A stretch of DNA of 64,000 nucleotides, taken from contig JAFTPT010000042.1 in NCBI GenBank assembly GCA_017463155.1, positions 62,001 to 126,000 on the forward strand, in the 5' to 3' direction. Positions 26,124-34,221 of the stretch are shown here, piece after piece (position 1 is the first letter of the stretch; every line of letters starts with the position of its first letter). The notes beneath the pieces are model-generated. The model was given only the letters and a program-made list of their open reading frames with translations, did no database searches and was not told where the DNA came from. The stretch comes from Blautia sp. Its GTDB lineage: Bacteria; Bacillota; Clostridia; Lachnospirales; Lachnospiraceae. Position numbers and translations under genes: made by a program.

Positions 26124-26160
26124 AGACCCGTACAGATCCTGTGCGGGTCTTTCTTTTTTA
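26124..26160 (+). terminator. Rho-independent terminator of the lacI/ABC operon
   Basis: An 11-bp stem with one G:U pair (26124-26134 / 26140-26150) is followed by a T-rich run to 26159. Confidence 0.88.
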
Positions 26161-26203
26161 AGTTACAATCTGTAACATGTGAGGAGAGTTTCCGTAAAAG
26201 GTC

Positions 26204-26233
26204 TTGACAAAAACGGTATTCTTCGTGCATAAT
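26204..26233 (+). promoter_or_regulatory. SigA-type promoter for the HPr-like gene
   Basis: TTGACA (26204-26209), an 18-bp spacer and CATAAT (26228-26233). Confidence 0.65.
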
Positions 26234-26241
26234 GCTTGAAA

Positions 26242-26255
26242 GGTTTTACGTAGCC
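26242..26255. promoter_or_regulatory. Putative LacI-type operator downstream of the HPr-like promoter
   Basis: GGTTTTACGTAGCC, whose complement is GGCTACGTAAAACC, starts 8 nt after the -10 box. It shares GGCTACGWAAAC with the cbp and binding-protein sites, linking this gene to the sugar regulon. Confidence 0.5.
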
Positions 26256-26319
26256 ACGATGCTGTCTGCGATCAGGCGGCATGAACGATCACACTTATGC
26301 AGAAAGCGAGGATGGAAGA

Positions 26320-26544
26320 ATGACCCGAAAGATCAGATTTCAGGATCCGGAAGAGGTACGTGAGTTTGTTCGCGCAGCCAGCAAATGTGATTTTGATATC
26401 GATGTAAGCTACAACCGCATCGTAGTCGACGCAAAATCCTATTTGGGCATCCTGGGAATGGACCTCTCCAACAACCTGACAGTCACCTGTCATGGTGAAG
26501 ACAAAGAATTTGAGAAATTGCTTCAGAAGTTTACCGTAGCATAA
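26320..26544 (+). CDS. HPr-like protein lacking the active-site histidine
   Basis: ATG 26320 (GAGGA 7 nt upstream) is preferred over the in-frame ATG 26281, giving 74 aa. The chain follows the HPr fold: RAASKCDFDIDVSYN corresponds to the first helix and second strand of HPr, and AKSYLGILGMD to the regulatory-serine segment, with Ser40 at the Ser46 position. The His15 loop (normally GIHARPA) is replaced by a shorter FQDPEEV, so PTS phosphotransfer cannot occur. This recalls Crh of Bacillus, which lacks His15 but acts with CcpA when phosphorylated on Ser46. A regulatory role is inferred. It has its own promoter and terminator. Confidence 0.75.
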   Translation: MTRKIRFQDPEEVREFVRAASKCDFDIDVSYNRIVVDAKSYLGILGMDLSNNLTVTCHGEDKEFEKLLQKFTVA

Positions 26545-26562
26545 GACCTGAGAAGTTATGAA

Positions 26563-26604
26563 TACGCCGGAGATGGCCTGGTGCCGCTTCCGGCGTAATT
26601 TTTT
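26563..26604 (+). terminator. Rho-independent terminator after the HPr-like gene
   Basis: The 9-bp stem TACGCCGGA (26563-26571) / 26589-26597 is followed by ATTTTTT. Confidence 0.82.
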
Positions 26605-26704
26605 GCCCTGCCATTGACAGAAACGGAAAAATGTGTAACTATTCAGATAGTTCAAAACAGCTTCCGAGGAAGATGTATGAGAGTAAAAAGAAAGTCAGGC
26701 TGAG

Positions 26705-27766
26705 ATGAAATTCGGAAAAGTACGGATCGAAAACGGATCCTTTATTTATTTGAGACATATGATGCCCAACAGCATTCCCTGCACGGATATCCTGTGGGCG
26801 TATATACAGCGGGGCGACGACCTGGAAGGCCGTGCCCGGTTCGGAAGGCAGCTGCTGCAGCATTATCTCGTGATCCATACCCGCCGGGGCAAGAGATACC
26901 GGTTTGAGATGAAGGAGGAGGAAGCGGAAAACTGTATCCGGCTTCTCAGGGTCCTTCACCCGGAGATGGCGTACGGGTTCCCCGAGGGAGGCAGGGTCGA
27001 GCTTCTGCAGACCTCCAACACCAGGGATCTGGGCGGCCTTCGGACGACGGATGACCGGCACATCCTGCCGCACCGGCTGCTCCGGAGCGATGCGCTGTAC
27101 CATCTGGCCGGGGCTGACCAGAAGAAGCTGGCCGAGGAGTACAGGCTTCGGAGAGTGGTGGATTTCCGGGCCAGCGTGGAGGTGGCCAGAAAGCCGGATA
27201 CCATGATCCCCGGCGTTGAGTATTATCATATCCCCCTGCTGGATGAAGAGATGGCGGGGGTGAGTCCCATGAGCAGCATGGAACAGGCGATGAAGAGCTT
27301 CTCGGGCGATACCTCGGAGCGGATGGAGACCTTCTATGAAGCGATGATGAGTGATCAGTATACGGTCAAGCAGCTGGCAAGATTTGTGGATCTTCTTCTG
27401 CAGCCTGTGGACGGAGCTATTCTGTGGCACTGCAGCGCCGGAAAGGACAGGACCGGGATCGCGACGGCGCTCGTCCTCACGATCCTTGGCGTACCGAGGA
27501 GAACCATCCGGGAGGATTACGTGCGCAGCAACGCGTTTCTGGAGCCGGACCTTCAGTACATGACCAGACTCATGGACAGCCGTCCCGGCAGCGATGAAGC
27601 GGAGAAGGAGGCGCTGACGGCGGCATTCCGCGTGGAGGAGAGTTATCTGAATAAAGTGTTCTACAGCATCGACCGGAATTACGGATCCATGCAGAACTTT
27701 CTGAGGAAAGGCCTCTACCTCTCTCCGAAAGCGATCGACAGGCTGAGGGAGAAATATCTTCTGTGA
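26705..27766 (+). CDS. Tyrosine-protein phosphatase with N-terminal extension
   Basis: The 353-aa protein has a C-terminal two-thirds matching bacterial DSP/LipA-like tyrosine phosphatases (Y_phosphatase3): NTRDLGGLRT (105-114), a DFRAS turn, and the P-loop HCSAGKDRTG with nucleophile Cys243 and Arg249. Residues 1-90 form a separate beta-rich domain (SFIYLRHMMP, YLVIHTRRGKRYRFEM) that looks like a small PH-like module rather than a signal peptide. Targets may be phosphotyrosine proteins or phosphoinositide-like lipids. The start has no strong ribosome binding site. A TTGACA at 26614 lacks a good -10 partner. Confidence 0.82.
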   Translation: MKFGKVRIENGSFIYLRHMMPNSIPCTDILWAYIQRGDDLEGRARFGRQLLQHYLVIHTRRGKRYRFEMKEEEAENCIRLLRVLHPEMAYGFPEGGRVELLQTSNTRDLGGLRTTDDRHILPHRLLRSDALYHLAGADQKKLAEEYRLRRVVDFRASVEVARKPDTMIPGVEYYHIPLLDEEMAGVSPMSSMEQAMKSFSGDTSERMETFYEAMMSDQYTVKQLARFVDLLLQPVDGAILWHCSAGKDRTGIATALVLTILGVPRRTIREDYVRSNAFLEPDLQYMTRLMDSRPGSDEAEKEALTAAFRVEESYLNKVFYSIDRNYGSMQNFLRKGLYLSPKAIDRLREKYLL

Positions 27767-27773
27767 CGTTTAC

Positions 27774-27801
27774 TTGACAAAACCGTACCAATTGCTATAA
27801 T
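27774..27801 (+). promoter_or_regulatory. Strong extended -10 promoter for ilvN
   Basis: TTGACA (27774-27779), a 16-bp spacer and TGC-TATAAT (27796-27801). The leader is about 27 nt, too short for a T-box or leader peptide. Confidence 0.8.
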
Positions 27802-27834
27802 TGTGAAATATACAACGTTGAAAGCAGGTGCACT

Positions 27835-28332
27835 ATGCAGAAAAGAATCATTTCCTTGCTCGTTGACAACACAGCGGGCGTTCTGAGCCGGATCGCCGGC
27901 CTTTTCAGCCGCAGAGGATACAACATTGACAGCCTGACAGTCGGCGAGACCGCAGATGACCGGTTCTCCAGGATGACCGTTGTCTGCAGCGGGGATGTCA
28001 TGATCCTGGAGCAGATCACCAAACAGCTGGCCAAGCTTGTGGACGTCCGGGACATCAAGATCCTGGAGCCGGAGGAGAGTGTCAGCCGTGAGCTGGTCCT
28101 TGTCAAGGTGGCAGCGACGCCGGAGCAGAGGCAGGGGATCATCTCTGTAGCCAATATCTTCAGGGCCAAGATCGTCGATGTGAGCCAGGATTCCCTGGTG
28201 GTGGAGATGACCGGATCCGCCAGCAAGCTGGCGGCCTTCATCGACCTGATGGGCAGCTATGAGATCCTGGAGCTGGCACGCACGGGCGTGACCGGTCTTT
28301 CAAGAGGCGCGAAGGACGTCAAGTTCTTCTAA
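27835..28332 (+). CDS. ilvN: Acetolactate synthase small (regulatory) subunit
   Basis: This ACT-domain subunit stimulates the catalytic subunit and confers valine feedback inhibition. At 165 aa it is the short IlvN/IlvH form. The N-terminal ACT domain is clear (LVDNTAGVLSRIAGLFSRRGYNIDSLTVG), followed by VSRELVLVKVA and a C-terminal domain ending with SRGAKDVKFF. No large-subunit gene (ilvB) is adjacent, so the partner is encoded elsewhere. ilvC follows after 37 nt with a strong AGGAGG, making a two-gene operon. Confidence 0.94.
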   Translation: MQKRIISLLVDNTAGVLSRIAGLFSRRGYNIDSLTVGETADDRFSRMTVVCSGDVMILEQITKQLAKLVDVRDIKILEPEESVSRELVLVKVAATPEQRQGIISVANIFRAKIVDVSQDSLVVEMTGSASKLAAFIDLMGSYEILELARTGVTGLSRGAKDVKFF

Positions 28333-28363
28333 TAGTATATGTAAGTTTTCATGCAGGAGGTAA

Positions 28364-29389
<1,026 letters not shown>

Positions 29390-29416
29390 GGACTTTGCTG
29401 CGAAGCAGCAAAGTCC
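29390..29416. repeat. 12-bp perfect hairpin after ilvC
   Basis: Arms 29390-29401 and 29405-29416 are exact complements around a GAA loop, immediately after the ilvC stop and just before two larger structured repeat units. Confidence 0.7.
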
Positions 29417-29419
29417 GAT

Positions 29420-29508
29420 ATCCAAACGTAGCTGTGCGAGTGCACAGCGGAGTTCGGATTTCCCGAGATGCCCAAACGGAGCACGGCAGAGCCGCGCGGA
29501 GTTCGGGC
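29420..29508. repeat. Tandem structured repeat, two units with covarying stems
   Basis: Unit A (29420-29459) and unit B (29470-29508) share one architecture. An outer 4-bp stem is followed by AAAC facing GTTC, an internal loop with 3' GGA, and an inner 7-bp stem with a 3-4-nt loop. The outer stems are ATCC/GGAT in A and GCCC/GGGC in B, so the changes are compensatory. The inner stems also differ but still pair, with one mismatch in B. Both are followed by TTCCCG-like sequence. The unit type is unidentified. Confidence 0.6.
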
Positions 29509-29520
29509 TTCCCGTATATC

Positions 29521-29551
29521 AGCCCGTCCGGTTTTCCGGGCGGGCTTTTAT
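29521..29551 (+). terminator. Rho-independent terminator of the ilvN-ilvC unit
   Basis: The GC-rich stem AGCCCGTCCGG / CCGGGCGGGCT (one G:U) is followed by TTTTA. Confidence 0.82.
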
Positions 29552-29579
29552 CAGATTTCAGCAGACACAGGAGATAACG

Positions 29580-30110
29580 ATGGATTTTTCCAGATTGGAA
29601 ACAAACATTATGGAGACGATCAAGGAGGAGCAGATCAAGCTCGGCTACCGCCGCGAGGTCATACGGCTGTACTATCCGCTGAAATCCCTGAACCGTTTTC
29701 TGGGCACGCGGCTTCACAGGGAAGAGATGCAGGCACTCCTTGATGAGTTTAAAGAACAGGTGCGGGATACGCTCGGCCGTATCGGCGTTGACGTTGACGG
29801 TAAACGGTTCTGCTTCCTGATCCCGGAGGAGGGCGTCGCCTACGTGCATGAGCACACCGAACCCTCGGATTTTCTGTATGACCTGATCCACACCGTCTCC
29901 CGGCATGGCATCACGATCCAGGACGTGCTGGATCAGTTTTACCGTCACTCCGAGCATGTGCATGTGCAGAAGATGGAGCATGACGATTATGATTATCTGG
30001 TTTATTTTGAAGACGGAGTCCCGGATGATTTCCGGTATTGCCTGACCGACGAGGGCCCGCATATCATCTATCACCGGTTTACCAGGGAGGACTACCAGGA
30101 TTTCCTGTAA
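29580..30110 (+). CDS. DUF3877 family protein
   Basis: The 176-aa protein matches DUF3877 of Clostridia: an N-terminal helical part (IKLGYRREVIRLYYPLKSLN) and a C-terminal part rich in His/Asp/Tyr (HSEHVHVQKMEHDDYDYLVYF, GPHIIYHRFTREDYQDFL). It has no signal peptide or membrane segment, and its role is unknown. CAGGAG precedes the ATG. It stands alone between the ilvC terminator and tRNA-Pro. Confidence 0.78.
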   Translation: MDFSRLETNIMETIKEEQIKLGYRREVIRLYYPLKSLNRFLGTRLHREEMQALLDEFKEQVRDTLGRIGVDVDGKRFCFLIPEEGVAYVHEHTEPSDFLYDLIHTVSRHGITIQDVLDQFYRHSEHVHVQKMEHDDYDYLVYFEDGVPDDFRYCLTDEGPHIIYHRFTREDYQDFL

Positions 30111-30150
30111 CTGGAAAAGGCTGCACCGGGAAAGCCTGCGATGATCGGGG

Positions 30151-30179
30151 TTTCTTAATGGATGGGAATGTGTTATACT
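30151..30179 (+). promoter_or_regulatory. Possible promoter reading toward leuA through antisense tRNA-Pro
   Basis: TTTCTT (30151-30156), a 17-bp spacer and TATACT (30174-30179). A transcript from here would contain the complement of tRNA-Pro before reaching leuA at 30396. Confidence 0.45.
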
Positions 30180-30191
30180 AAAAAAGAACGA

Positions 30192-30207
30192 AGTACTTTC
30201 CCGTGAA
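30192..30207. repeat. 16-bp copy of the palindromic repeat found at 39000
   Basis: AGTACTTTCCCGTGAA is the exact complement of 39000-39015. It appears to be one arm of an intergenic palindrome that is nearly complete at 39000-39033. Confidence 0.55.
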
Positions 30208-30241
30208 ATAAAAAACCGCATGCGGATCTCTCCACATGCGG
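30208..30241 (-). terminator. Terminator of the tRNA-Pro transcript
   Basis: On the minus strand the stem CCGCATG/CATGCGG (30216-30222 / 30235-30241) is followed by a U-run (A-run at 30210-30215 on +). Confidence 0.75.
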
Positions 30242-30245
30242 ATCA

Positions 30246-30319
30246 TCGGGGCAACAGGATTTGAACCTGCGACCTCTCGGCCCCCAGCCGAGCGCGCTAC
30301 CAAGCTACGCCATACCCCG
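30246..30319 (-). tRNA. tRNA-Pro (anticodon GGG)
   Basis: The 74-nt cloverleaf is complete on the minus strand. The acceptor stem is CGGGGTA/TGCCCCG with discriminator A; the D arm contains AGCTTGGTAGC; the anticodon stem is CTCGG/CCGAG around loop CTGGGGG (anticodon GGG); the T arm contains GCAGGTTCAAATCCTG. The 3' CCA is not encoded. It has its own promoter and terminator. Confidence 0.96.
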
Positions 30320-30330
30320 TAACGATAGCT

Positions 30331-30359
30331 ATTATACATCGGATGTAAGCAGAAATCAA
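30331..30359 (-). promoter_or_regulatory. Promoter of tRNA-Pro
   Basis: On the minus strand TTGATT (30354-30359), a 17-bp spacer and a perfect TATAAT (30331-30336) lie 12 nt upstream of the mature tRNA 5' end. Confidence 0.8.
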
Positions 30360-30395
30360 CCATTTTTTTTCGACAAGAGAAACCAGTTTTTCGTT

Positions 30396-32051
30396 ATGAT
30401 GAACCCTGGAAAATACGGTAGACAATATTTCATGCCGCCGGTCCGGTGCACGGACTGGACGCAAAAAGAATACATCGATCACGCACCCGCCTGGTGCTCG
30501 GTGGACCTGCGGGACGGAAACCAGGCATTGGTCATCCCCATGACGCTTAAGGAAAAGCTCCGGTTCTTCCGCCTGCTGGTGAGCATCGGGTTTAAGGAGA
30601 TCGAGGTCGGCTTTCCGGCCGCCTCGGAGACGGAATTCAAATTTGTCAGGACACTGATCGAACAGGACCTGGTGCCGGAGGATGTGACCATCCAGGTGCT
30701 GACCCAGGCGAGGGAGCACATCATCCGGCGGACCTTTGAGGCTGTAAAGGGTGCCGGAAACGCCATTATCCATCTGTATAACCCGACCTCCGCAACCCAG
30801 CGGCAGCAGGTGTTCCGCAAATCAAAGGAGGAGATCCTCTCCATTGCCGTAGAAGGGGCGGAACTGATTCAAAAACTGTCAGAAGAAACACCCGGGAACT
30901 ACCGTTTTGAGTACAGCCCGGAGAGCTTCAGCAGTACGGAGCCGGAATATGCTCTGGAGGTCTGCAACGCCGTTCTTGACGTATGGAAGCCGGTGCCTGA
31001 GCATCCATGCATCATCAATCTTCCGGTCACCGTGGAGTACGCCATGCCGCACGTGTATGCGAGCCAGGTGGAGTATATACACCGGAACCTGGCTTTCAGG
31101 GACAGTGTGATCCTGTCCCTGCATCCCCACAATGACCGTGGCTGCAGCATTGCGGACGCGGAGATGGGGCTTCTCGCCGGGGCACAGCGGATCGAGGGGA
31201 CCCTTTTCGGGAACGGGGAGAGGACCGGGAACGTGGATATTGTCACCCTGGCCATGAACCTGTATTCCCAGGGCGTGGATCCGGCGCTCGACCTGTCCGA
31301 CATGACGCATATCTGCGAGGTCTACGAGGCCTGCACGGGCATGACGATCGACGAGCGGAGTCCCTACAGCGGCGCCCTCGTCTTTGCAGCTTTTTCGGGA
31401 TCGCACCAGGACGCCATCGCCAAGGGGTTCCAGTACCGGGAGGAGCACGGCCGTCAGAAATGGAATATCCCGTATCTGCCGATCGATCCGGCGGATGTCG
31501 GCCGCAGCTATGACGCGGACGTGATCCGGATCAACAGCCAGTCCGGCAAGGGCGGCGTCGGCTATATCCTGGAGAACAAGTACGGCCTCAACCTGCCGCC
31601 GAAGATGCGGGAGGCCATGGGATATATCGCCAAGGCTGTCTCGGACCAGCAGCATAAGGAGCTGTATCCGGACGAAGTGTTCGGACTGTTCAAGAGGACC
31701 TTCGAGAACGTGGTGGAGCCCTACAGCATGGAGGAGTTCCACTTCTGGCAGAAGGACAGCGGCTTTATCGCACAGGTGACCGCCTGCTTCCGCGGAAAGC
31801 TGAAGAGAACGGAAGCCTACGGAAACGGCCGGCTGGACGCCGTCAGCAATGCGCTGAAAAAAGCGTATGAGCTCCGGTATGAGCTTTCCACCTACCAGGT
31901 GCATGCGCTCGAGAACAGCTCCAGCGCCCGGGCGATCGCCTACGTGGGGATCAAAAAGCCGGACGGCAGTATGGCCTGGGGTGCAGGCGTTCACGAAGAT
32001 ATCATCCGCGCGTCCGTCGACGCGCTGGTCACAGCTATCAATAATCGCTAA
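30396..32051 (+). CDS. leuA: 2-isopropylmalate synthase (type 2, LeuA2-like)
   Basis: This enzyme condenses acetyl-CoA with 2-oxoisovalerate, the first step of leucine synthesis. The chosen start (tandem ATGs at 30396/30399) avoids an upstream frame that would read through tRNA-Pro; it gives 551 aa, the length of the longer actinobacterial/yeast-like class. Early motifs are APAWCSVDLRDGNQALVIPM with metal-binding Asp and GFKEIEVGFPAASETEF; SLHPHNDRGCS carries further metal-binding His; a C-terminal allosteric domain (ENSSSARAIAYVGI) is present. The ribosome binding site is weak. Valine/leucine genes ilvN-ilvC lie just upstream. Confidence 0.93.
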   Translation: MMNPGKYGRQYFMPPVRCTDWTQKEYIDHAPAWCSVDLRDGNQALVIPMTLKEKLRFFRLLVSIGFKEIEVGFPAASETEFKFVRTLIEQDLVPEDVTIQVLTQAREHIIRRTFEAVKGAGNAIIHLYNPTSATQRQQVFRKSKEEILSIAVEGAELIQKLSEETPGNYRFEYSPESFSSTEPEYALEVCNAVLDVWKPVPEHPCIINLPVTVEYAMPHVYASQVEYIHRNLAFRDSVILSLHPHNDRGCSIADAEMGLLAGAQRIEGTLFGNGERTGNVDIVTLAMNLYSQGVDPALDLSDMTHICEVYEACTGMTIDERSPYSGALVFAAFSGSHQDAIAKGFQYREEHGRQKWNIPYLPIDPADVGRSYDADVIRINSQSGKGGVGYILENKYGLNLPPKMREAMGYIAKAVSDQQHKELYPDEVFGLFKRTFENVVEPYSMEEFHFWQKDSGFIAQVTACFRGKLKRTEAYGNGRLDAVSNALKKAYELRYELSTYQVHALENSSSARAIAYVGIKKPDGSMAWGAGVHEDIIRASVDALVTAINNR

Positions 32052-32073
32052 GCAAAAAGGAAAGGATACGATC

Positions 32074-32850
32074 ATGAAGAGAAGAACCGGAAAACATATA
32101 CTGACGGCACTGCTGTTCGGCCTTATGCTGCTCGCGATGACTCTGCCGGCACAGGCTGCGGCCAAAAAGTGCGTATGGGTAAAATCGGGCGGCTACTATT
32201 ACTATTACAACACCCAGGGCAAGAAGTTTACGGGCTTTCACACGATCGGCAAAAAGCAGTACGACTTTGATTCCAAGGGACGGCAGCTGACGGGCTGGCG
32301 GAAGGTCGGCAGTAAATATCGCTATTTTACGATCGCGAACGGTAAGAACGGCAGCATGGTGACCGGGAAGAAGGTCAACGGGATCACCCTGGACAAGACC
32401 GGGGAGGCCGTGGTGACCTCCGCCAACAAGGCAAAGCTGAATCTGCTGGTGCAGGCCCAGAAGAAGGTGGATTCCCTGGCAAAGCCGACGGCCTCAACCT
32501 CTGCAAAGCTATTCGCGTGTTATAATTACGCGAAGAACAAGAGGGAGAAGCAGCTGGGCAAATTCCGTAAATCGAACAAGACCTGGGATGTGTACTATGC
32601 CAAATACGGCCTTGACAACACCTCCGCCGACTGCTACACGAGGGGCTGCCTGTTTGCGTATCTGGCAAACGCGGTCGGAATGACCAAGGTGAAATCCATC
32701 TCGTCGGGGCAGCACGGCTGGTGCGAGATCAACGGTAAGATCTATGATCCGAGCTTTGAAAAAGCAAAAGGTACATCCAAAAACTATTACGGAAAAACAT
32801 ATAAGCAGCTTCCGGCCTGGAACTGCCGGTTCTATGTGATCGCCGTATAA
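32074..32850 (+). CDS. Secreted transglutaminase-like protein with cell-wall-binding repeats
   Basis: ATG 32074 has AAGGAAAGGA upstream and opens a signal peptide (residues 1-28, ending AQA). The mature part of the 258-aa precursor begins with glucan/choline-binding-like repeats (GGYYYYYNTQGKKFTGF, then KKQYDFDSKGRQLTGW). The C-terminal half resembles a transglutaminase/protease core: Cys187 in SADCYTRGCLFAYLANAVGM, His214 in GQHGWCEI and Asp225 in YDPSF form a plausible catalytic triad. Such proteins are exported and tied to the cell wall; the substrate is unknown. It starts 22 nt after leuA and probably shares its transcript. Confidence 0.75.
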   Translation: MKRRTGKHILTALLFGLMLLAMTLPAQAAAKKCVWVKSGGYYYYYNTQGKKFTGFHTIGKKQYDFDSKGRQLTGWRKVGSKYRYFTIANGKNGSMVTGKKVNGITLDKTGEAVVTSANKAKLNLLVQAQKKVDSLAKPTASTSAKLFACYNYAKNKREKQLGKFRKSNKTWDVYYAKYGLDNTSADCYTRGCLFAYLANAVGMTKVKSISSGQHGWCEINGKIYDPSFEKAKGTSKNYYGKTYKQLPAWNCRFYVIAV

Positions 32851-32862
32851 ATACACGTATAA

Positions 32863-32913
32863 GAAAGCAGAACAAAGAGCCGCAGAGAGGCTCTTTGTTC
32901 TGCTTTCTGCCGT
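32863..32913 (+). terminator. Long hairpin terminator
   Basis: A 19-bp perfect stem (32863-32881 / 32889-32907) with a 7-nt loop contains T-runs in its right arm; a further T-run follows near 32913-32918. Confidence 0.75.
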
Positions 32914-32984
32914 TTTTTACAATCGTTCTGCCGGCTTTTTTCACCATATCCTGTGAAATAAAACGAAAATATAGAAAAAATCTC

Positions 32985-33013
32985 TTGACAATCCCGAGTC
33001 ATATACATATAAT
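32985..33013 (+). promoter_or_regulatory. Perfect-consensus SigA promoter
   Basis: TTGACA (32985-32990), a 17-bp spacer and TATAAT (33008-33013), ahead of the SleB-like gene. Confidence 0.88.
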
Positions 33014-33089
33014 TTGCTTATAAGTTACAGAAATGTTACAATTATTAAGATTTTATGTAAACTTATTAAAAGCAAGGATGTATAGGATC

Positions 33090-33980
33090 ATGAATGCAAA
33101 AGTGGACAAGAGAAAACGGATAAAACCTGGAAGAAAGGGGAAAGGATCTCTTGAGACCGTTCTGATCATTTCGATCTGTGCCATCATGGTACTGGCGGGA
33201 GCGATCGGGATCGGTTTTCTGAAGAGAGGCAGCCGCGGCAATGTCTATGCGGCCGCGGGACAGGAAGCGCTTTCCTCCGGGGTATTGCCGAGCGGCATGG
33301 AGGGGATCATCACCAGCGTGGATGACGCTCATGCACCCGGCAGCAAGGTGGGGCGGATCGGAACCTCCTGCGAGAACGTACTCGTCGGGCAGAGACTGTC
33401 TCCGGCGGAATATACGACGCGGGTCGATCTGGCGGGAACCATGTCCAATTCGGTCAACGGTCTTGCCTATACGGCGGACAGCCTGGTCAAAAACGCGAAG
33501 CTGATGTCCGATCAGGACTATGAGACGCTGCTTCGGATCGTGGAGGCGGAAGCCGGCGAAGACGACGTCAAGGGACGTGTCCTCGTCGCCAACGTCATCA
33601 TGAACAGGGTGAAACGGGACGACTTCCCGAACTCGGTATATGACGTGGTCTTCCAGTATGTGAACGGCGTTCCGCAGTTTTCACCTACCTACGACGGAAG
33701 CATCTACGACGTGACGGTCACGGATGATACAAAGGAAGCCGTCAAGATGGCTCTTGAGGGAACCGATTATTCGGACGGCGCGCTCTTCTTTATCCAGAAG
33801 TCCGCGGCGGAGGAGCACAATGTCTCCTGGTTCGAGACGGACCTGAAAAAGCTCTTCAAGTACGGCGTGCATGAGTTCTATACGTATCCCGAGGATATCG
33901 ATATGGTAGATACGAGGGCCGCACAGGCCGACACGGCCGAAGAGTCCGAGGAAGACCAGAAGCTTGCAAAAAATGATTGA
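33090..33980 (+). CDS. Cell wall hydrolase, SleB-like
   Basis: The protein is anchored by one N-terminal membrane segment (VLIISICAIMVLAGAIGIGFL), with the catalytic part outside. The C-terminal domain matches Hydrolase_2/SleB, a peptidoglycan lytic enzyme: YETLLRIVEAEAGEDDVKGR with the expected catalytic Glu, VANVIMNRV, VPQFSPTYDG and ALFF. SleB acts in spore germination in Bacillus, but clostridial relatives with a vegetative promoter are probably general wall hydrolases. The start is uncertain: ATG 33090 is chosen (AAGGA upstream, 296 aa); ATG 33078 and 33033 are in frame but lack a good ribosome site. Confidence 0.82.
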   Translation: MNAKVDKRKRIKPGRKGKGSLETVLIISICAIMVLAGAIGIGFLKRGSRGNVYAAAGQEALSSGVLPSGMEGIITSVDDAHAPGSKVGRIGTSCENVLVGQRLSPAEYTTRVDLAGTMSNSVNGLAYTADSLVKNAKLMSDQDYETLLRIVEAEAGEDDVKGRVLVANVIMNRVKRDDFPNSVYDVVFQYVNGVPQFSPTYDGSIYDVTVTDDTKEAVKMALEGTDYSDGALFFIQKSAAEEHNVSWFETDLKKLFKYGVHEFYTYPEDIDMVDTRAAQADTAEESEEDQKLAKND

Positions 33981-33995
33981 TGAACAATGAAAAAG

Positions 33996-34055
33996 AGGGC
34001 TGCTGTGCAGACAAAGCGGACATACTCCGCAAAAAGCTGCACGGTGGTCCTTTTT
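33996..34055 (+). terminator. Branched terminator after the SleB-like gene
   Basis: A long stem with several G:U pairs (about 33997-34010 with 34037-34050) encloses a GCGGA/TCCGC hairpin and is followed by TTTTT. Confidence 0.65.
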
Positions 34056-34221
34056 GGTTCACAGGAGATCCCGCTGCATGATCTGCTTTACAACATCCCG
34101 AAAGCATATGGCTTTTTTCAGCGGGGCATGGTATGATGGTACGTGAAATTGCTGCACAGGAAGTCCATGTATGGCCTTGTACAGGGGCAGAAAACATCAT
34201 TCAGAAAGAAGGAGTATATCT

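Noticed and set aside
27802-27834. T-box or leader-peptide attenuator ahead of ilvN
   Set aside because: The promoter leaves only about 27 nt of leader, too short for either.
29420-29508. CRISPR array at the ilvC repeats
   Set aside because: There are only two units, they are self-complementary and covarying rather than identical, and there are no spacers or cas genes.
30261-30395. N-terminal extension of LeuA upstream of 30396
   Set aside because: The extended frame reads straight through the complement of tRNA-Pro, and the family N-terminus begins near the tandem ATG.
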